A stretch of DNA of 64,000 nucleotides, taken from NCBI GenBank assembly GCA_029975915.1, contig JARKOC010000034.1, positions 98,328 through 162,327 of the forward strand, written 5' to 3'. Of this stretch, positions 35,693 to 45,239 are shown piece after piece (within the stretch, counting starts at the first letter, position 1; every line of letters begins with the position of its first letter). Both the position numbers and the translations under genes were made by a program. A model generated the notes under the pieces. The model had not been told where the DNA came from. It saw nothing but the letters and a program-made list of their open reading frames with translations, and did not search any database. This DNA is from Bryobacteraceae bacterium. GTDB lineage: Bacteria; Acidobacteriota; Terriglobia; Bryobacterales; Bryobacteraceae.

Positions 35693-35769
35693 TGGCAGGA
35701 CCGGCAGGACTCGAACCTGCGACCCTCTGCTTAGAAGGCAGATGCTCTATCCAACTGAGCTACGGTCCC
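35693..35769 (-). tRNA. tRNA-Arg (anticodon TCT)
   Basis: A 77-nt cloverleaf on the minus strand with acceptor GGGACCG (G1-T72 wobble), D-arm GCTCAGTTGGATAGAGC, anticodon loop CTTCTAA giving TCT, TPsiC arm with GGTTCGAGTCC and encoded 3' CCA. TCT reads AGA/AGG codons. Confidence 0.95.
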
Positions 35770-35822
35770 ACGAGGCGCGCCCCCAGACGGCCCGCCTTCC
35801 CTATTTTACGTGATTGCCGAAC

Positions 35823-36899
35823 TCAATCCGTGGCGTAGTCGATCTCAATCTTCCGCACCACACGCGACGCAGCCCAGAGCACGGCCGCCGTCAGCCCAAG
35901 CAGGCCCAGCACGGCGCCATAGACCGGCACAGGCGCGGCTGGCGACAACAACAAGCGCACCAGCGCCGGAGTGTCCGCTTCTATCGGGGCAGGGGTCGGG
36001 CAGACAGATTGGAGGTAAAACAGGACGCTCACCTTTTGCAGCATCGACGGCAGGAAACCGTTGATCCCTTCCCAGAACAACACGATCACGATCGGTACGA
36101 TCGGGTTCCGCACAAGCAGTCCGGCGGCCAGGAAGACGCTCCCGTAGCCCACACAGCCCAGCACGGCGGCCAGCATGTACCGCCACAGTTCATACCCCGC
36201 TCCGGCTGCCCAGTATTGCTGCACTTCGATCGGATCCTGCGCCCAGAGCATCGCCGCGAAACACAGAAGCCCGCTCAGCGTGAAGATCACCGACGAGGCG
36301 ATCAGCCCCGACGCGTACTTGCCCAGCAGCAGCACCTCCCGCCGCGCAGGAGCCAATAGCCAAAAGTGCAGCGTCTTGTCCAGCATCTCACCCCGGAAGA
36401 GGTTCAGGAAGATTCCCAAACACCCGAAGAACACCCCCACCCGCAAGAAGAAGAACTGGAATACTCCGGCAAATACCTGCCGGTCCTCATCCAGGCTTGC
36501 AAGCGGACGCGTGCGGATACTTTCGAGCAGGTCGTTGCGAAAGGTCAGGTCGGCCCGGCGGCGCCCGTCGAACACAAGCACGTGACGCATCTTGTACTCG
36601 AAGCGGTCGTCGCGGCTGCGGCGTTCCCACTCGAAGTCACGTAGTGGTTCTCCAGTAGCACGGATCACGTCCTGGTAGGACATGCCCCGCTGCAACCGGT
36701 CGATAACCGCAGGTGAAGCCATCGATTGCCTCGACCAACGCTGTTGGCGCACATGTACTTCAACCGCATGTCCAATGAAGATCACGGCAGGGAAAAGTGC
36801 CAGCAAGTACACCCAGAATGACCGCTTCGAAAGGAATGCTCGCCGCAGTTCCAATCGGGCTATCACAGCGATCTGCCGTAGTTCGGTGGAGTAACTCAT
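35823..36899 (-). CDS. ABC-2 type transport permease
   Basis: A 358-residue membrane protein: an N-terminal TM (SFWVYLLALFPAVIFIG), a large extracytoplasmic loop (about 45-150), then several hydrophobic segments (FFLRVGVFFGCLGIFLNLF onward). This is the ABC-2 permease layout. The start overlaps the upstream ATPase stop as ATGA (36896-36899), pairing the two. The substrate is unknown; together with the second ABC pair it forms a two-exporter operon below an ECF sigma factor. Confidence 0.85.
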   Translation of the reverse strand: MSYSTELRQIAVIARLELRRAFLSKRSFWVYLLALFPAVIFIGHAVEVHVRQQRWSRQSMASPAVIDRLQRGMSYQDVIRATGEPLRDFEWERRSRDDRFEYKMRHVLVFDGRRRADLTFRNDLLESIRTRPLASLDEDRQVFAGVFQFFFLRVGVFFGCLGIFLNLFRGEMLDKTLHFWLLAPARREVLLLGKYASGLIASSVIFTLSGLLCFAAMLWAQDPIEVQQYWAAGAGYELWRYMLAAVLGCVGYGSVFLAAGLLVRNPIVPIVIVLFWEGINGFLPSMLQKVSVLFYLQSVCPTPAPIEADTPALVRLLLSPAAPVPVYGAVLGLLGLTAAVLWAASRVVRKIEIDYATD

Positions 36900-37828
36900 C
36901 GCCCACCTCCAATCAGGTACTCATAGAGGGCGTCCACGTTTTCATCGGCAGGGATCACGCCGTCAATCTCAATCCCAGAAAGAGCAATCCGCTCCAAGGC
37001 CGACGCCAACCCGTCGCGGTTGCGCGTCATGACCAGCAGGCCGCTGCCGTCCTCCAGAACCTTTGCCTCGTTGACATCTACTTCGCCGAACAACAGGGCC
37101 GCCACGCGCGCCGCGTCGCGGCATCGCAGCAGGTACTGGCTCGGGTGCTCCTTGATCTCCTCCCGTACGCTGCGGATCTCGCCCTCGGCCATGATCGCCC
37201 CATTGGCGATGAGAATCACCTGGTCGCTGAAGACGTCCACTTCCTGCAAGACATGACTCGACAGTAGGACGTGCCTGCCCTGATCGGCATATTCCCGGAA
37301 CGACGCAATCGTCTCGGCCCGCACCAGGGGATCGAGTCCGTTCAAAGGCTCGTCCAGCACCAGCACATCGGGCTCGTGCGCCAAGGCCTGGGCCAGGCGG
37401 ACCCGCTGCCTCATGCCCTTGGAATACGCGCCCACCTTCCGTTTGGCAGCATCGGTGAGGTTTACACGCTCCAGCGCCTGCCAAGCCCTCCTGTTGGCCT
37501 CCGCCTCGTTGTGGCCGTGCAACATCAGCGCCATGGCGACGAAGTCCAGCCCCGTCATTCCTCGCGGGGCAGCGTCGTACTGGGTCGCGTAGCCAAGCAC
37601 CCGCATCAAGTGCTCCGGATTCTGCGGAGAGATACCACGCACCGCAACCGTTCCCCGGTCGGGACGGATCAGGCCTGCCATCAGGTTCATCAGCGTAGTT
37701 TTGCCTGAACCGTTCGGCCCCACTAGGCTTGTGATGCCCGGCGGAATACTCAGCGTCACTCGGTTCACGCCCAGGACGTCGCCATAGAACTTTGAAACAT
37801 CGTCGAATACGATCTGCGGCGCGCTCAT
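36896..37828 (-). CDS. ABC transporter ATP-binding protein
   Basis: A 310-residue ATPase with Walker A GPNGSGKTT, signature YSKGMRQRV, Walker B VLVLDEPLNGLDP and the switch His in LLSSHVLQEV. It belongs to the ABC-2 exporter ATPases. The ATG at 37828 overlaps the stop of the upstream permease as ATGA, so the in-frame extension to 37909 is rejected. It is coupled on both sides: permease upstream and permease downstream. Confidence 0.9.
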   Translation of the reverse strand: MSAPQIVFDDVSKFYGDVLGVNRVTLSIPPGITSLVGPNGSGKTTLMNLMAGLIRPDRGTVAVRGISPQNPEHLMRVLGYATQYDAAPRGMTGLDFVAMALMLHGHNEAEANRRAWQALERVNLTDAAKRKVGAYSKGMRQRVRLAQALAHEPDVLVLDEPLNGLDPLVRAETIASFREYADQGRHVLLSSHVLQEVDVFSDQVILIANGAIMAEGEIRSVREEIKEHPSQYLLRCRDAARVAALLFGEVDVNEAKVLEDGSGLLVMTRNRDGLASALERIALSGIEIDGVIPADENVDALYEYLIGGGR

Positions 37829-38688
37829 TTCACTACCTCCACCGGCCGCAACTTGCGGCTCAGCGCCAGCAGCATCGCCGTCCCCATCGCGCACATCACG
37901 ATCGCGCATTCCATCGCCGAGGGACCCTCCAGCGGCTCCATCGCCAGCATCGATCGCCAGATCTGGTTCATTGCCATTGCCGGGTTAATCGCCCTGCCCC
38001 AATCCACCCGGAACACGGCGTTGATCATGCTTGCGGCCCCGCTCAATACGGTGAAGAAGCCGAGCACCAAGGCGCCTGCGATCACCCGCCATTTCACGTA
38101 CGCTGAACACGCCATGGCCACAAGGCTGACCAGAACGATCCAGAGCGCGAATCCGCCGAACACCCCCCAAGCGTAGATCCAGTGATCGCAGAGCCATTCC
38201 CACCCGGCTAACCCTACCTGCATCACGAACAACAGCAGTCCAGGGACCAGCGTCACCAGCGACAGCATCCCCAGCAGCACGATCAGCCGGGAAAGGATGT
38301 AGTCCTGGCGCGTCAAGGGCCGGCTGAAATAGAGAGGCAGCGCATTGTTGGCCAGGTCGGGCGCAATGAGTCCCGGCCCCACGATGGCCGCCAGAATCAT
38401 GGCGAACGCTGCTTGGGCGTTCATGAATACCTCGAAGAACCTCCCATCGATGCTCAGGAAGTTCGCCAATCCACCTCCGCCCATGCCTTGCCAGAGTTCG
38501 GCATGGTTGGCCACGTAGATGAACGCGGCGCACATCAACGGCCACACCATTGAAATAGCTAGTACGACAATGGTCACCTTCATGCCCATCAGCCGCTGCC
38601 AGGAGAACCGTGGCATCACCAGAATCCGGTTCCAATGGGACGTCCGCCCACCCTCATACCGCTGATAGCCGCGCTTATAGACCGCCAT
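37825..38688 (-). CDS. ABC transporter permease subunit
   Basis: A 287-residue membrane protein with about six TM segments (ISMVWPLMCAAFIYVANHAELW, MILAAIVGPGLIAPDLANNALPLYFSRPLTRQDY and others). The RPLTRQDY segment is typical of ABC-2-type permeases that export or are involved in membrane protein handling. It overlaps the upstream ATPase by 14 bp and the downstream ATPase by 4 bp, so all four ABC genes form one unit. Confidence 0.82.
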   Translation of the reverse strand: MAVYKRGYQRYEGGRTSHWNRILVMPRFSWQRLMGMKVTIVVLAISMVWPLMCAAFIYVANHAELWQGMGGGGLANFLSIDGRFFEVFMNAQAAFAMILAAIVGPGLIAPDLANNALPLYFSRPLTRQDYILSRLIVLLGMLSLVTLVPGLLLFVMQVGLAGWEWLCDHWIYAWGVFGGFALWIVLVSLVAMACSAYVKWRVIAGALVLGFFTVLSGAASMINAVFRVDWGRAINPAMAMNQIWRSMLAMEPLEGPSAMECAIVMCAMGTAMLLALSRKLRPVEVVK

Positions 38689-39664
38689 GAGTGGCTACCT
38701 CCGTGCCCACGGTACCCGCCTCGCCCGGCGTCGCCCGCAAATGGCCCACGGCCTTCAGGAAGATCTCTTCCAGCGTGTCCCGGCGATGAGTCAACTTTCT
38801 CACCAGCAACCGCTGTTCGGCCGCAACACGCCAGAGCACCCCAATTTCGATCTCCGCAGGCAGAACAATTCTCCAACGTCCAAGTCCTTCGCAAACGCCT
38901 GATGCGCCGAGGCTTGCCAGAGCAGGGGCCAATGCACGGTCGTCACCCTGCACCTCCAACTCAACGAATCGCCGGTTCAATCTCCGCTCGGCTTCCAGAT
39001 CGGATTGGTGCACAATCACACCGTCGTTCAGGATCACCACCTCGTCGCAGGTCTCTTCCACGTCCCTCAAGAGGTGCGAGCAGAGGATTACGTTCATCTT
39101 GTGCTCCTCTTTCATCTCGCGGATGAGCTTGAGCATCCGTTTGCGGGCAGCAGGGTCCAGCCCGTTGGTCGGTTCATCCAGGATCACCAGTTCAGGGCCG
39201 TGGATGATCGCCTGCGCCAGCTTCGCCATTTGTTTCATTCCCAGCGAATACGTTCCGATCGCCCGGTATCGCGCTTCCCCGAGGCCGACGTGAAACAGGA
39301 CCTCGTGGGCCTTTTCAAGCGCCGATTCCGACGGCAACCCGGAAATCTCGGCCATCAGCCGCAAAAACGCCACCGCCGTCATGTTGGCGATGAACGAGTC
39401 GGTCTCCGGCATATAGCCGATCCGCGCCTTCACCTCGCGGCTCCGTTTATGGCAGTCCAGCCCGAGGATCGACGCCCTGCCCGCCGACGGTTGATGGAAG
39501 CCCAGAAGCGCCTGGATCAACGTCGATTTGCCGGCTCCGTTCGGCCCAAGCAGCCCGATCGCCTTTCCTTCGCCCGATGCGCCGAGCCGGCAGGAGATCG
39601 AGTGAAGGATCTCCCGCCGGCCCAGCTTCACGGAGAGCTGGTCGAGTTCGATTACCGATGGCAT
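38675..39664 (-). CDS. ABC transporter ATP-binding protein
   Basis: A 329-residue ATPase with Walker A GPNGAGKST, signature YSLGMKQMAKLA, Walker B ELVILDEPTNGLDPA and switch LCSHLLRDV. The C-terminal ~100 residues form an extra domain ending in TLEEIFLKAVGH. The ATG at 39664 is chosen over an in-frame codon at 39739 because the latter would lie inside the FecR-type gene. It starts 7 bp after that gene, so the sigma factor, FecR-type regulator and ABC genes probably form one operon. Confidence 0.9.
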   Translation of the reverse strand: MPSVIELDQLSVKLGRREILHSISCRLGASGEGKAIGLLGPNGAGKSTLIQALLGFHQPSAGRASILGLDCHKRSREVKARIGYMPETDSFIANMTAVAFLRLMAEISGLPSESALEKAHEVLFHVGLGEARYRAIGTYSLGMKQMAKLAQAIIHGPELVILDEPTNGLDPAARKRMLKLIREMKEEHKMNVILCSHLLRDVEETCDEVVILNDGVIVHQSDLEAERRLNRRFVELEVQGDDRALAPALASLGASGVCEGLGRWRIVLPAEIEIGVLWRVAAEQRLLVRKLTHRRDTLEEIFLKAVGHLRATPGEAGTVGTEVATHGGL

Positions 39665-39671
39665 TTTTCCT

Positions 39672-42119
39672 CTAGTTGGCTTTTGCCGCCGATGTCTCCG
39701 GCTTACCTGCCCCAGAGGCGAGCAGTACGTCGAAAACAAGGCTCGTCATTCGAGTACGGCTCGCAGCGTCGATTCGTTCCGTCGAACCGTCGATCACGAC
39801 CAGCAACGGGTCATCGTTATTCAGGAGTTGCTTCAACGCTTCGTTGGAAACCAGACCTGCCAGGTCCGCCAGCGCCCCCTTGGTGTTCAACCAGAGGAAC
39901 GCCGAATGGTGCACCGCGCCCACGTCCGGCATCTGCGCCTTGAACGCAGCCGACTTCACCAGAGGATAGCCACTGGCCCGCGCCGCGATCGCCCGCTCAC
40001 CCACTGCCCGGTCCGTCGTCAAGATCATGTAGCCGCGGTCGTACGTCCACATCAGGGACGACTTCGCCGCCGCCGATGTGAGCGTCTTCCATACGCGCCC
40101 GTTGGCCTCGGTGCTGGCCAGCGTCACCTTGAATTGCTGCTGTTCAGCGCCTAATTTCGCGTTGAAGCTCTCAACAAACCGGCTTGCCGCCGCATCAATC
40201 AACTCCGGACGGTACACTTCCATCGCCGCCACCCACGCCGGAATCGGAATCCTGGGCGTTTCAATGATCACCGTGAAGTCCGGCCCTAGCGCCGACGCGA
40301 TGTCGTTTGCCACGCTCACCCCGGTCGCCGCCTCGAACTTGTTCAATTCCTCGGCGAATTTGGCGTCGGTCTTGCCAATCAGAACAACCAGCTCGTCGAA
40401 CGCCTGCCGCGGGTTTTTGGTTGAAGCCGATAGCGCAAAGAAAGCGTCGGAACTGATGTACTCAGACGACCCGCTCGCCCCCGGCGCCGCCAGCCATGAT
40501 GCCACGCCGGTGCGGGCGCTCTTGAATCCGATCGACGCTTTGATCTGATCGGCTCCGCTCACTCGTTTCTGCTCGAAGAACAGGTAGTTGACCTTTTCGA
40601 TTCCCGTCACCGTGCCGCTCGGGCTCTCCGCCATCTTCGGGTTGAGCGCGCCTACATCCAGCGCGAACATCCAACTGACGCCCGTCCTGTAACGATCGGC
40701 CACCTGAGCGGCGAACGCCGACGCCGCACCAGTGCCCAGCCTCGGCATCAGCGCGGCCAGAGTCTCTTGCGATTCGGAGACGATCAGCAGGTTTCCGGCA
40801 ATCTTGTACGGCAACGACTTGCCGCCGTCCGGCACCACCTTTGCGATCGCCTCCTCCAGAGCAGCCTGTTTGCCAGCGCTGATCTCAGAAAGAATCAGCG
40901 GCAGCTTCTTGCCCGCCTGCGCCGTATCGTTCACCAGCATGAACACCACTTCATCGCCCAACAACGGCGTGATGTTTTGCAAGTGACCCAACATCTTGCG
41001 GACTCCCTGCCCGTCTTCCGATTCCCACCATTCCTTCAACACGGCGCTCTCGCCGGTCCTGCGCTCAATCATCGAGACCGCTTCGTTCACGGTCCCGCCG
41101 ATGTTCGGCATCGCCGCATAGGCCACCGCGCCCGCCGGCATCTTAGCCAGCAGGTTGGACTGTGTCCTCGGCCCCGGACCCGGCATTTCGGCCAATTGCT
41201 TGCCGATGCTCGCCAGTTCCGCCAGCAGAGCCTGGTACTTCCGCGCGTCCGCGCTCCAGGCCACCGCCTCGCCCACCTCGACGCCCTCCAGCGCAGGACT
41301 CGTTGCAGCATGTTCACCCGGCTTTAGCAACTGCTCGCGTCCCGGCTGCCGCACGGCGACCGATCCTTCCACAACGCCCACCATCGATCCGCCCAACCCG
41401 GCGCGCACCGTAAAGATCGTTCCCCTCACTGTGGCCGTCGTGTCAGAGGTCGCCACATGCAGCCCGCCGCGTTTCTGCTTCGCCGCCGTCACGATCACGT
41501 CGCCGCGGTCCAGATCAATTGTCTGGCCGCTCCAGGCAGACTTCACGGCCAGTTCCGTCCTCTCGTTCATCTCGACCATCGAGCCGTCCGCCAGCCGCAG
41601 CACCGCCCTCGCGCCCGCCGCCGTCCTCACCGCCTCATTTTCGCCCAACTGAGCTCCGGCGCCGAGCGACCGCCCGGCAACCGTATACAGCCCGCCATTC
41701 ACCGACGCCACTGTCGCCCGCGGACCCGACGGAGCCAGCGCCCTGTCGATCTTGTCCCGCGCCGCGAACAGGGCAATTGCGGCCAGACCAGCCGCTACCG
41801 CCCACTTCCGCCACTGCCCCTCGGGCAACATTCGCTTGCGCGGCATCACCGGCATTTCGAGGACCTTCCGCCTTCCTTCCAATTCGTCCATCGCCTTGCG
41901 GCACTCGGCGCAGCGGCTCAAGTGGTCGGCCATAAGGACCTGCCGCGCTTCGGCGAGCCGTCCGGCGCGGTAGTCGTCGAGCTCGGCCCGGAACTCAGCG
42001 CAAGCCTGCCCGGCCGCGATTCGCTTCCACACCCGCTCGCGCGCTTCCTTGATCTCTGCCGGCGATGCCGTCTCTTCCCGCATCGCATCCAGGATTTCGT
42101 CAAACCGTTCGTCCTTCAT
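39672..42119 (-). CDS. FecR/zinc-anti-sigma protein with DUF3352-like domain
   Basis: An 815-residue protein. N-terminal zf-HC2-type anti-sigma part with H-x3-C-x2-C (DHLSRCAECRK), a TM segment (KWAVAAGLAAIALFA), a FecR domain (VRTAAGARAVLRLADGSMVEM, LDRGDVIVTA, TVRGTIFTVRAG) and a long C-terminal region resembling DUF3352 (LLAKMPAGAVAYAAMPNIGG and later repeats). It should hold the ECF sigma factor inactive and sense a signal outside the membrane. The ATG at 42119 avoids overlap with the sigma gene. Confidence 0.82.
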   Translation of the reverse strand: MKDERFDEILDAMREETASPAEIKEARERVWKRIAAGQACAEFRAELDDYRAGRLAEARQVLMADHLSRCAECRKAMDELEGRRKVLEMPVMPRKRMLPEGQWRKWAVAAGLAAIALFAARDKIDRALAPSGPRATVASVNGGLYTVAGRSLGAGAQLGENEAVRTAAGARAVLRLADGSMVEMNERTELAVKSAWSGQTIDLDRGDVIVTAAKQKRGGLHVATSDTTATVRGTIFTVRAGLGGSMVGVVEGSVAVRQPGREQLLKPGEHAATSPALEGVEVGEAVAWSADARKYQALLAELASIGKQLAEMPGPGPRTQSNLLAKMPAGAVAYAAMPNIGGTVNEAVSMIERRTGESAVLKEWWESEDGQGVRKMLGHLQNITPLLGDEVVFMLVNDTAQAGKKLPLILSEISAGKQAALEEAIAKVVPDGGKSLPYKIAGNLLIVSESQETLAALMPRLGTGAASAFAAQVADRYRTGVSWMFALDVGALNPKMAESPSGTVTGIEKVNYLFFEQKRVSGADQIKASIGFKSARTGVASWLAAPGASGSSEYISSDAFFALSASTKNPRQAFDELVVLIGKTDAKFAEELNKFEAATGVSVANDIASALGPDFTVIIETPRIPIPAWVAAMEVYRPELIDAAASRFVESFNAKLGAEQQQFKVTLASTEANGRVWKTLTSAAAKSSLMWTYDRGYMILTTDRAVGERAIAARASGYPLVKSAAFKAQMPDVGAVHHSAFLWLNTKGALADLAGLVSNEALKQLLNNDDPLLVVIDGSTERIDAASRTRMTSLVFDVLLASGAGKPETSAAKAN

Positions 42120-42135
42120 CGCGCTTGCCGTCCTT

Positions 42136-42651
42136 TCACTCGCCAATCAACCCACGCAACGTTTCCCTGATCCTGTGCAGCCGGCTCGCCACCGTACCGC
42201 GCTCAATCCCGTACATCTCCGCCAGTTCTTCGTAACTGAACCCGTCCAGGTTCCTGAGCACGAACAACTCGGCGTCCTGCTGTGGTAATTTCGCCAGCGC
42301 CTGCCTCACGCGTTCCTTTTCGTACGCCGTGCTTTCCTTGCCGGCGTGCTGCCGCGCTTCCAGGTCCACTTCGCGGGCGGTCGACCGGCGCCGAAGAACG
42401 TCGATCGCCGCATTGGTCGCCGCCCTCCGAAGATATGCCTCGGGCGCGACCCCCGCCTGAACCCCTGCCGGCTGATTGAGCACCCGCACGAAGACTGTCT
42501 GCAGGACGTCCTCGGCGTCGGCCATATTCCCCGTCACTCGTAGGGCAGCCTTGAGCACTACGGCCGAGTATTCTTCATATAGCTCTGGAAAACCTTTTGG
42601 CAGACTCACTGGCATCGCCTCCATGGCCATCGCCAGATTCAGTGTACCCAT
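42136..42651 (-). CDS. ECF-type RNA polymerase sigma factor
   Basis: A 171-residue sigma factor. Region 2 (ALRVTGNMADAEDVLQTVFVRVL) and region 4 (LPQQDAELFVLRNLDGFSYEELAEMYGIERGTVASRLHRIRETLRG) are both clear; region 3 is absent, as in ECF factors. The FecR/anti-sigma gene starts 16 bp downstream and the ABC exporters follow, so this factor probably controls the operon. The ATG at 42651 is one of several nearby Met codons. Confidence 0.9.
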   Translation of the reverse strand: MGTLNLAMAMEAMPVSLPKGFPELYEEYSAVVLKAALRVTGNMADAEDVLQTVFVRVLNQPAGVQAGVAPEAYLRRAATNAAIDVLRRRSTAREVDLEARQHAGKESTAYEKERVRQALAKLPQQDAELFVLRNLDGFSYEELAEMYGIERGTVASRLHRIRETLRGLIGE

Positions 42652-42721
42652 GCTGGCCTCTTTCAACCCCGTAAACGGTCAACAGGGCCAGTTTCTTCCC
42701 GGCGGATGTAAACTCCAGAGG

Positions 42722-43378
42722 CTATCCCCTCGCCAGCCTCAATATCCCGTCGTAATCGTGCACCTGCACCCCTGTCCCGCCCCGCTCCCCGGCAGCCGCC
42801 ATCGCCGCCGCCAGCGTCCCCGCTGGCATCGGCCTGTACTTCCTTAATCCCCCCACCAGCAACCACTCCATCGCCCGCGCCAGCCGGATGCCCCACTCCT
42901 CGCCCGGCCTTGACTCATCCCGCTTGCCCAGCAGAATCGACGGCCGGAAAATGTGCAGCGCCTCAAACCCGATCCCCTCCAGCCTCCGCTCCGCCTCGCC
43001 TTTGACCTTTAAATAGAAACTCCCCGCCTTCTCGTCCGCCCCCACGCTCGACACCAGCGCCATGAAGTCCGCCCCCGCCGCTTTGCCCGCCTCTGCAAAC
43101 CGCACGACATAGTCAAGATCCACCCGCCGGAACGCCTCCTTTGAACCCGCCCGCTTCATTGTTGTCCCCAGGCAGCAAAACAGGTGCGTCGCACTCTCCA
43201 GGTCCGCCGCGCCCAGCGCGCCAAAATCCACCACCCGCTCTTCCAACTTGGGATACCTCGCGATCCTCGGCCGCCGCACGAGCGCCACCACCCTGTCGAA
43301 ATAGGCGTCTTCGCACAGCATTTCCCCCAGGTATCGCCCCGTCATTCCCGTCGCACCAGCGACGAATGCAACGTTCAT
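42722..43378 (-). CDS. NAD(P)-binding protein, HTATIP2/TIP30-like
   Basis: A 218-residue Rossmann protein with VAFVAGATGMTGRYL (G-x2-G-x2-G nucleotide loop) and DRVVALVRRPRIAR, then LFCCLGTTMKRAG and a YLKVKGEAERRL segment with the Tyr/Lys pair. This matches atypical short-chain dehydrogenases of the HTATIP2 type. The substrate is unknown. It precedes the sigma gene by about 70 bp and may be independent. Confidence 0.82.
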   Translation of the reverse strand: MNVAFVAGATGMTGRYLGEMLCEDAYFDRVVALVRRPRIARYPKLEERVVDFGALGAADLESATHLFCCLGTTMKRAGSKEAFRRVDLDYVVRFAEAGKAAGADFMALVSSVGADEKAGSFYLKVKGEAERRLEGIGFEALHIFRPSILLGKRDESRPGEEWGIRLARAMEWLLVGGLRKYRPMPAGTLAAAMAAAGERGGTGVQVHDYDGILRLARG

Positions 43379-43491
43379 CCGCATATTATGAGGTAGGATA
43401 CCGCCTCGCCGTCACCTGCCGTTACGCGCAGTCTGGCGCCCGAGCCGGTATCCCGCCTCTGGTCTGGACCTCGGCTTCCCGCAAACAGCGG

Positions 43492-44799
43492 TCAGATCTT
43501 GACTGGCACAGTCACCGCTTTCTGTTCCTCGGTCATGTGGCGCTCCTCTGCGCCAACGTAGATCTGCCGGGGACGGGCGATCTTCTGCTCGCTGTCCTGG
43601 ATCATCTCCTGCCACTGCGCCAGCCACCCCACCGTCCGCGGGATGGCGAACAGCACGGTGAACATCGCCGGGTCGAAGCCCATCGCCTGGTAGATGATCC
43701 CGGAGTAGAAGTCCACGTTCGGATAAAGCTTCCGCTTCACGAAGTACTCGTCGTCAAGGGCGATCCTTTCCAGTTCCAGCGCGATGTCCAGTTTCTTGTT
43801 TCGTCCTGTCACCTTGAAGACCTGTTCGGCGGTCCACTTGATGATCCTCGCCCGCGGGTCGTAGTTCTTATAAACCCGGTGGCCAAAGCCCATCAGTTTG
43901 CCATGTCCGGCCTTCACTCTCTCGACATAAGCCGGGATGTTTTCGACAGACCCGATCTCGTCCAGCATCTTGAGGACTTCCTCGTTTGCCCCGCCGTGCA
44001 GCGGCCCGCTCAGCGCCGCCGCCGCCGCCGCCACTGAACTGAAGGGGTCGGCCTGCGAGCTGCCGACCGCCCGCATTGTGTTTGTCGAGCAGTTCTGTTC
44101 ATGGTCTGCATGCAGGATGAAGAGGATGTCCAAGGCGCGCGCCAGTGTCGGATTGGCAACGTACTTTGGCTCGACCATTTTCCAGAGCATGTTCATGAAG
44201 TTTTCGGTGTAGGACAGGTCATTGTCTGGATAGACATATGGGAAGCCCAGGCTGTGTCGATAGGCGTACGCCGCGATTGTCGGCATTTTGCCGATCAGCC
44301 TCAGGATTTGCAGTTGGCGGCTTTCGGGGTCGAGAACACGCTTCGAGTCCGGGTAGACGGTCGATAGCGCTCCGACCGTGCTCAGAAGCATCGCCATCGG
44401 ATGAGCATCGGGGCGAAATCCCTCAAGGAAGTGCTTGACTTTCTCTTGGATCATCGTGTGGTAGGTGATGTCGTGCGTCCACTTGTTCAACTGGTCCTGG
44501 TTGGGCAGTTCGCCGTGCAACAGCAAGTACGCTACTTCAAGGAATGAGCAGTTCTCCGCCAATTCCTCAATCGGATATCCGCGGTACCTCAAAATCCCCT
44601 TGTCACCATCAATAAAAGTGATCGAACTCCGACACGAAGCAGTGTTCAAAAAGGCCGGGTCATACGTCATCAGCCCGAAGTCTTCCGGGCTGGTCTTGAG
44701 TTGCCTCAAGTCCATCGCACGAATGGCGCCATCGGTAATGGGCACCGTATACGTGAGATTTGTTCTATTGTCTGTGATTGTCAGAGTGTTCTCTGGCAT
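43492..44799 (-). CDS. gltA: Citrate synthase
   Basis: A 435-residue enzyme of the hexameric (type II) citrate synthase group. The catalytic residues are in LHADHEQNCSTNTMRAVGSS (His), GPLHGGANEEVLKML (His) and FGHRVYKNYDPRA; the Asp falls near the C-terminus in FYSGIIYQAMGF. It condenses oxaloacetate and acetyl-CoA. GGGAGG 10 bp upstream supports the ATG at 44799. A plausible promoter lies about 130 bp upstream. Confidence 0.95.
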   Translation of the reverse strand: MPENTLTITDNRTNLTYTVPITDGAIRAMDLRQLKTSPEDFGLMTYDPAFLNTASCRSSITFIDGDKGILRYRGYPIEELAENCSFLEVAYLLLHGELPNQDQLNKWTHDITYHTMIQEKVKHFLEGFRPDAHPMAMLLSTVGALSTVYPDSKRVLDPESRQLQILRLIGKMPTIAAYAYRHSLGFPYVYPDNDLSYTENFMNMLWKMVEPKYVANPTLARALDILFILHADHEQNCSTNTMRAVGSSQADPFSSVAAAAAALSGPLHGGANEEVLKMLDEIGSVENIPAYVERVKAGHGKLMGFGHRVYKNYDPRARIIKWTAEQVFKVTGRNKKLDIALELERIALDDEYFVKRKLYPNVDFYSGIIYQAMGFDPAMFTVLFAIPRTVGWLAQWQEMIQDSEQKIARPRQIYVGAEERHMTEEQKAVTVPVKI

Positions 44800-44922
44800 G
44801 ACGGGCGTGCCTCCCTTGGTCGTTGGAAACTCTGCCCTGGCCGTTCTGCCGTGCGCCCACACGAGCTGCCTCGGCGGGACGGTCATGTCCATTTTCAAGC
44901 GCGCCGGGCGGCGCGCATCCCT

Positions 44923-44951
44923 CGTATATCATTTCCAGGACGGAGGAGCAA
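44923..44951 (-). promoter_or_regulatory. Candidate citrate synthase promoter
   Basis: On the minus strand TTGCTC (44951-44946) and TATACG (44928-44923) are 17 bp apart. The remaining intergenic sequence to 45239 (about 290 bp) shows no gene. Confidence 0.35.
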
Positions 44952-45239
44952 TAAAAATCGTACATTCAGACCGGATCTGCTGGATGCTGCGATTGGCCAG
45001 CCATGAAACTGCCCTTTCTCCATGCACCTCTCTTGCCTGGCGCGGCGCACCGCCGGGAGTTCCGCAGTCACGGGTCAACCCGCGCAGGGCCCCATCCTCA
45101 CCCGCTGGTCCGCCTGCCGGAGCATTCGTCCTCATACAGCGCCTCGGCACGATAGCACCCCTCATCCCCATGGAGCCAGCAGCTACGACCGCGTTTTACG
45201 AATTTCACGTAACAATGGAGCCGCGCCCGAGCCAGCCGA

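Noticed and set aside
35607..35813. 68-residue frame over tRNA-Arg (GRTRTCDPLLRRQMLYPTELR-type protein)
   Set aside because: It is the well-known spurious translation of the antisense strand of a tRNA.
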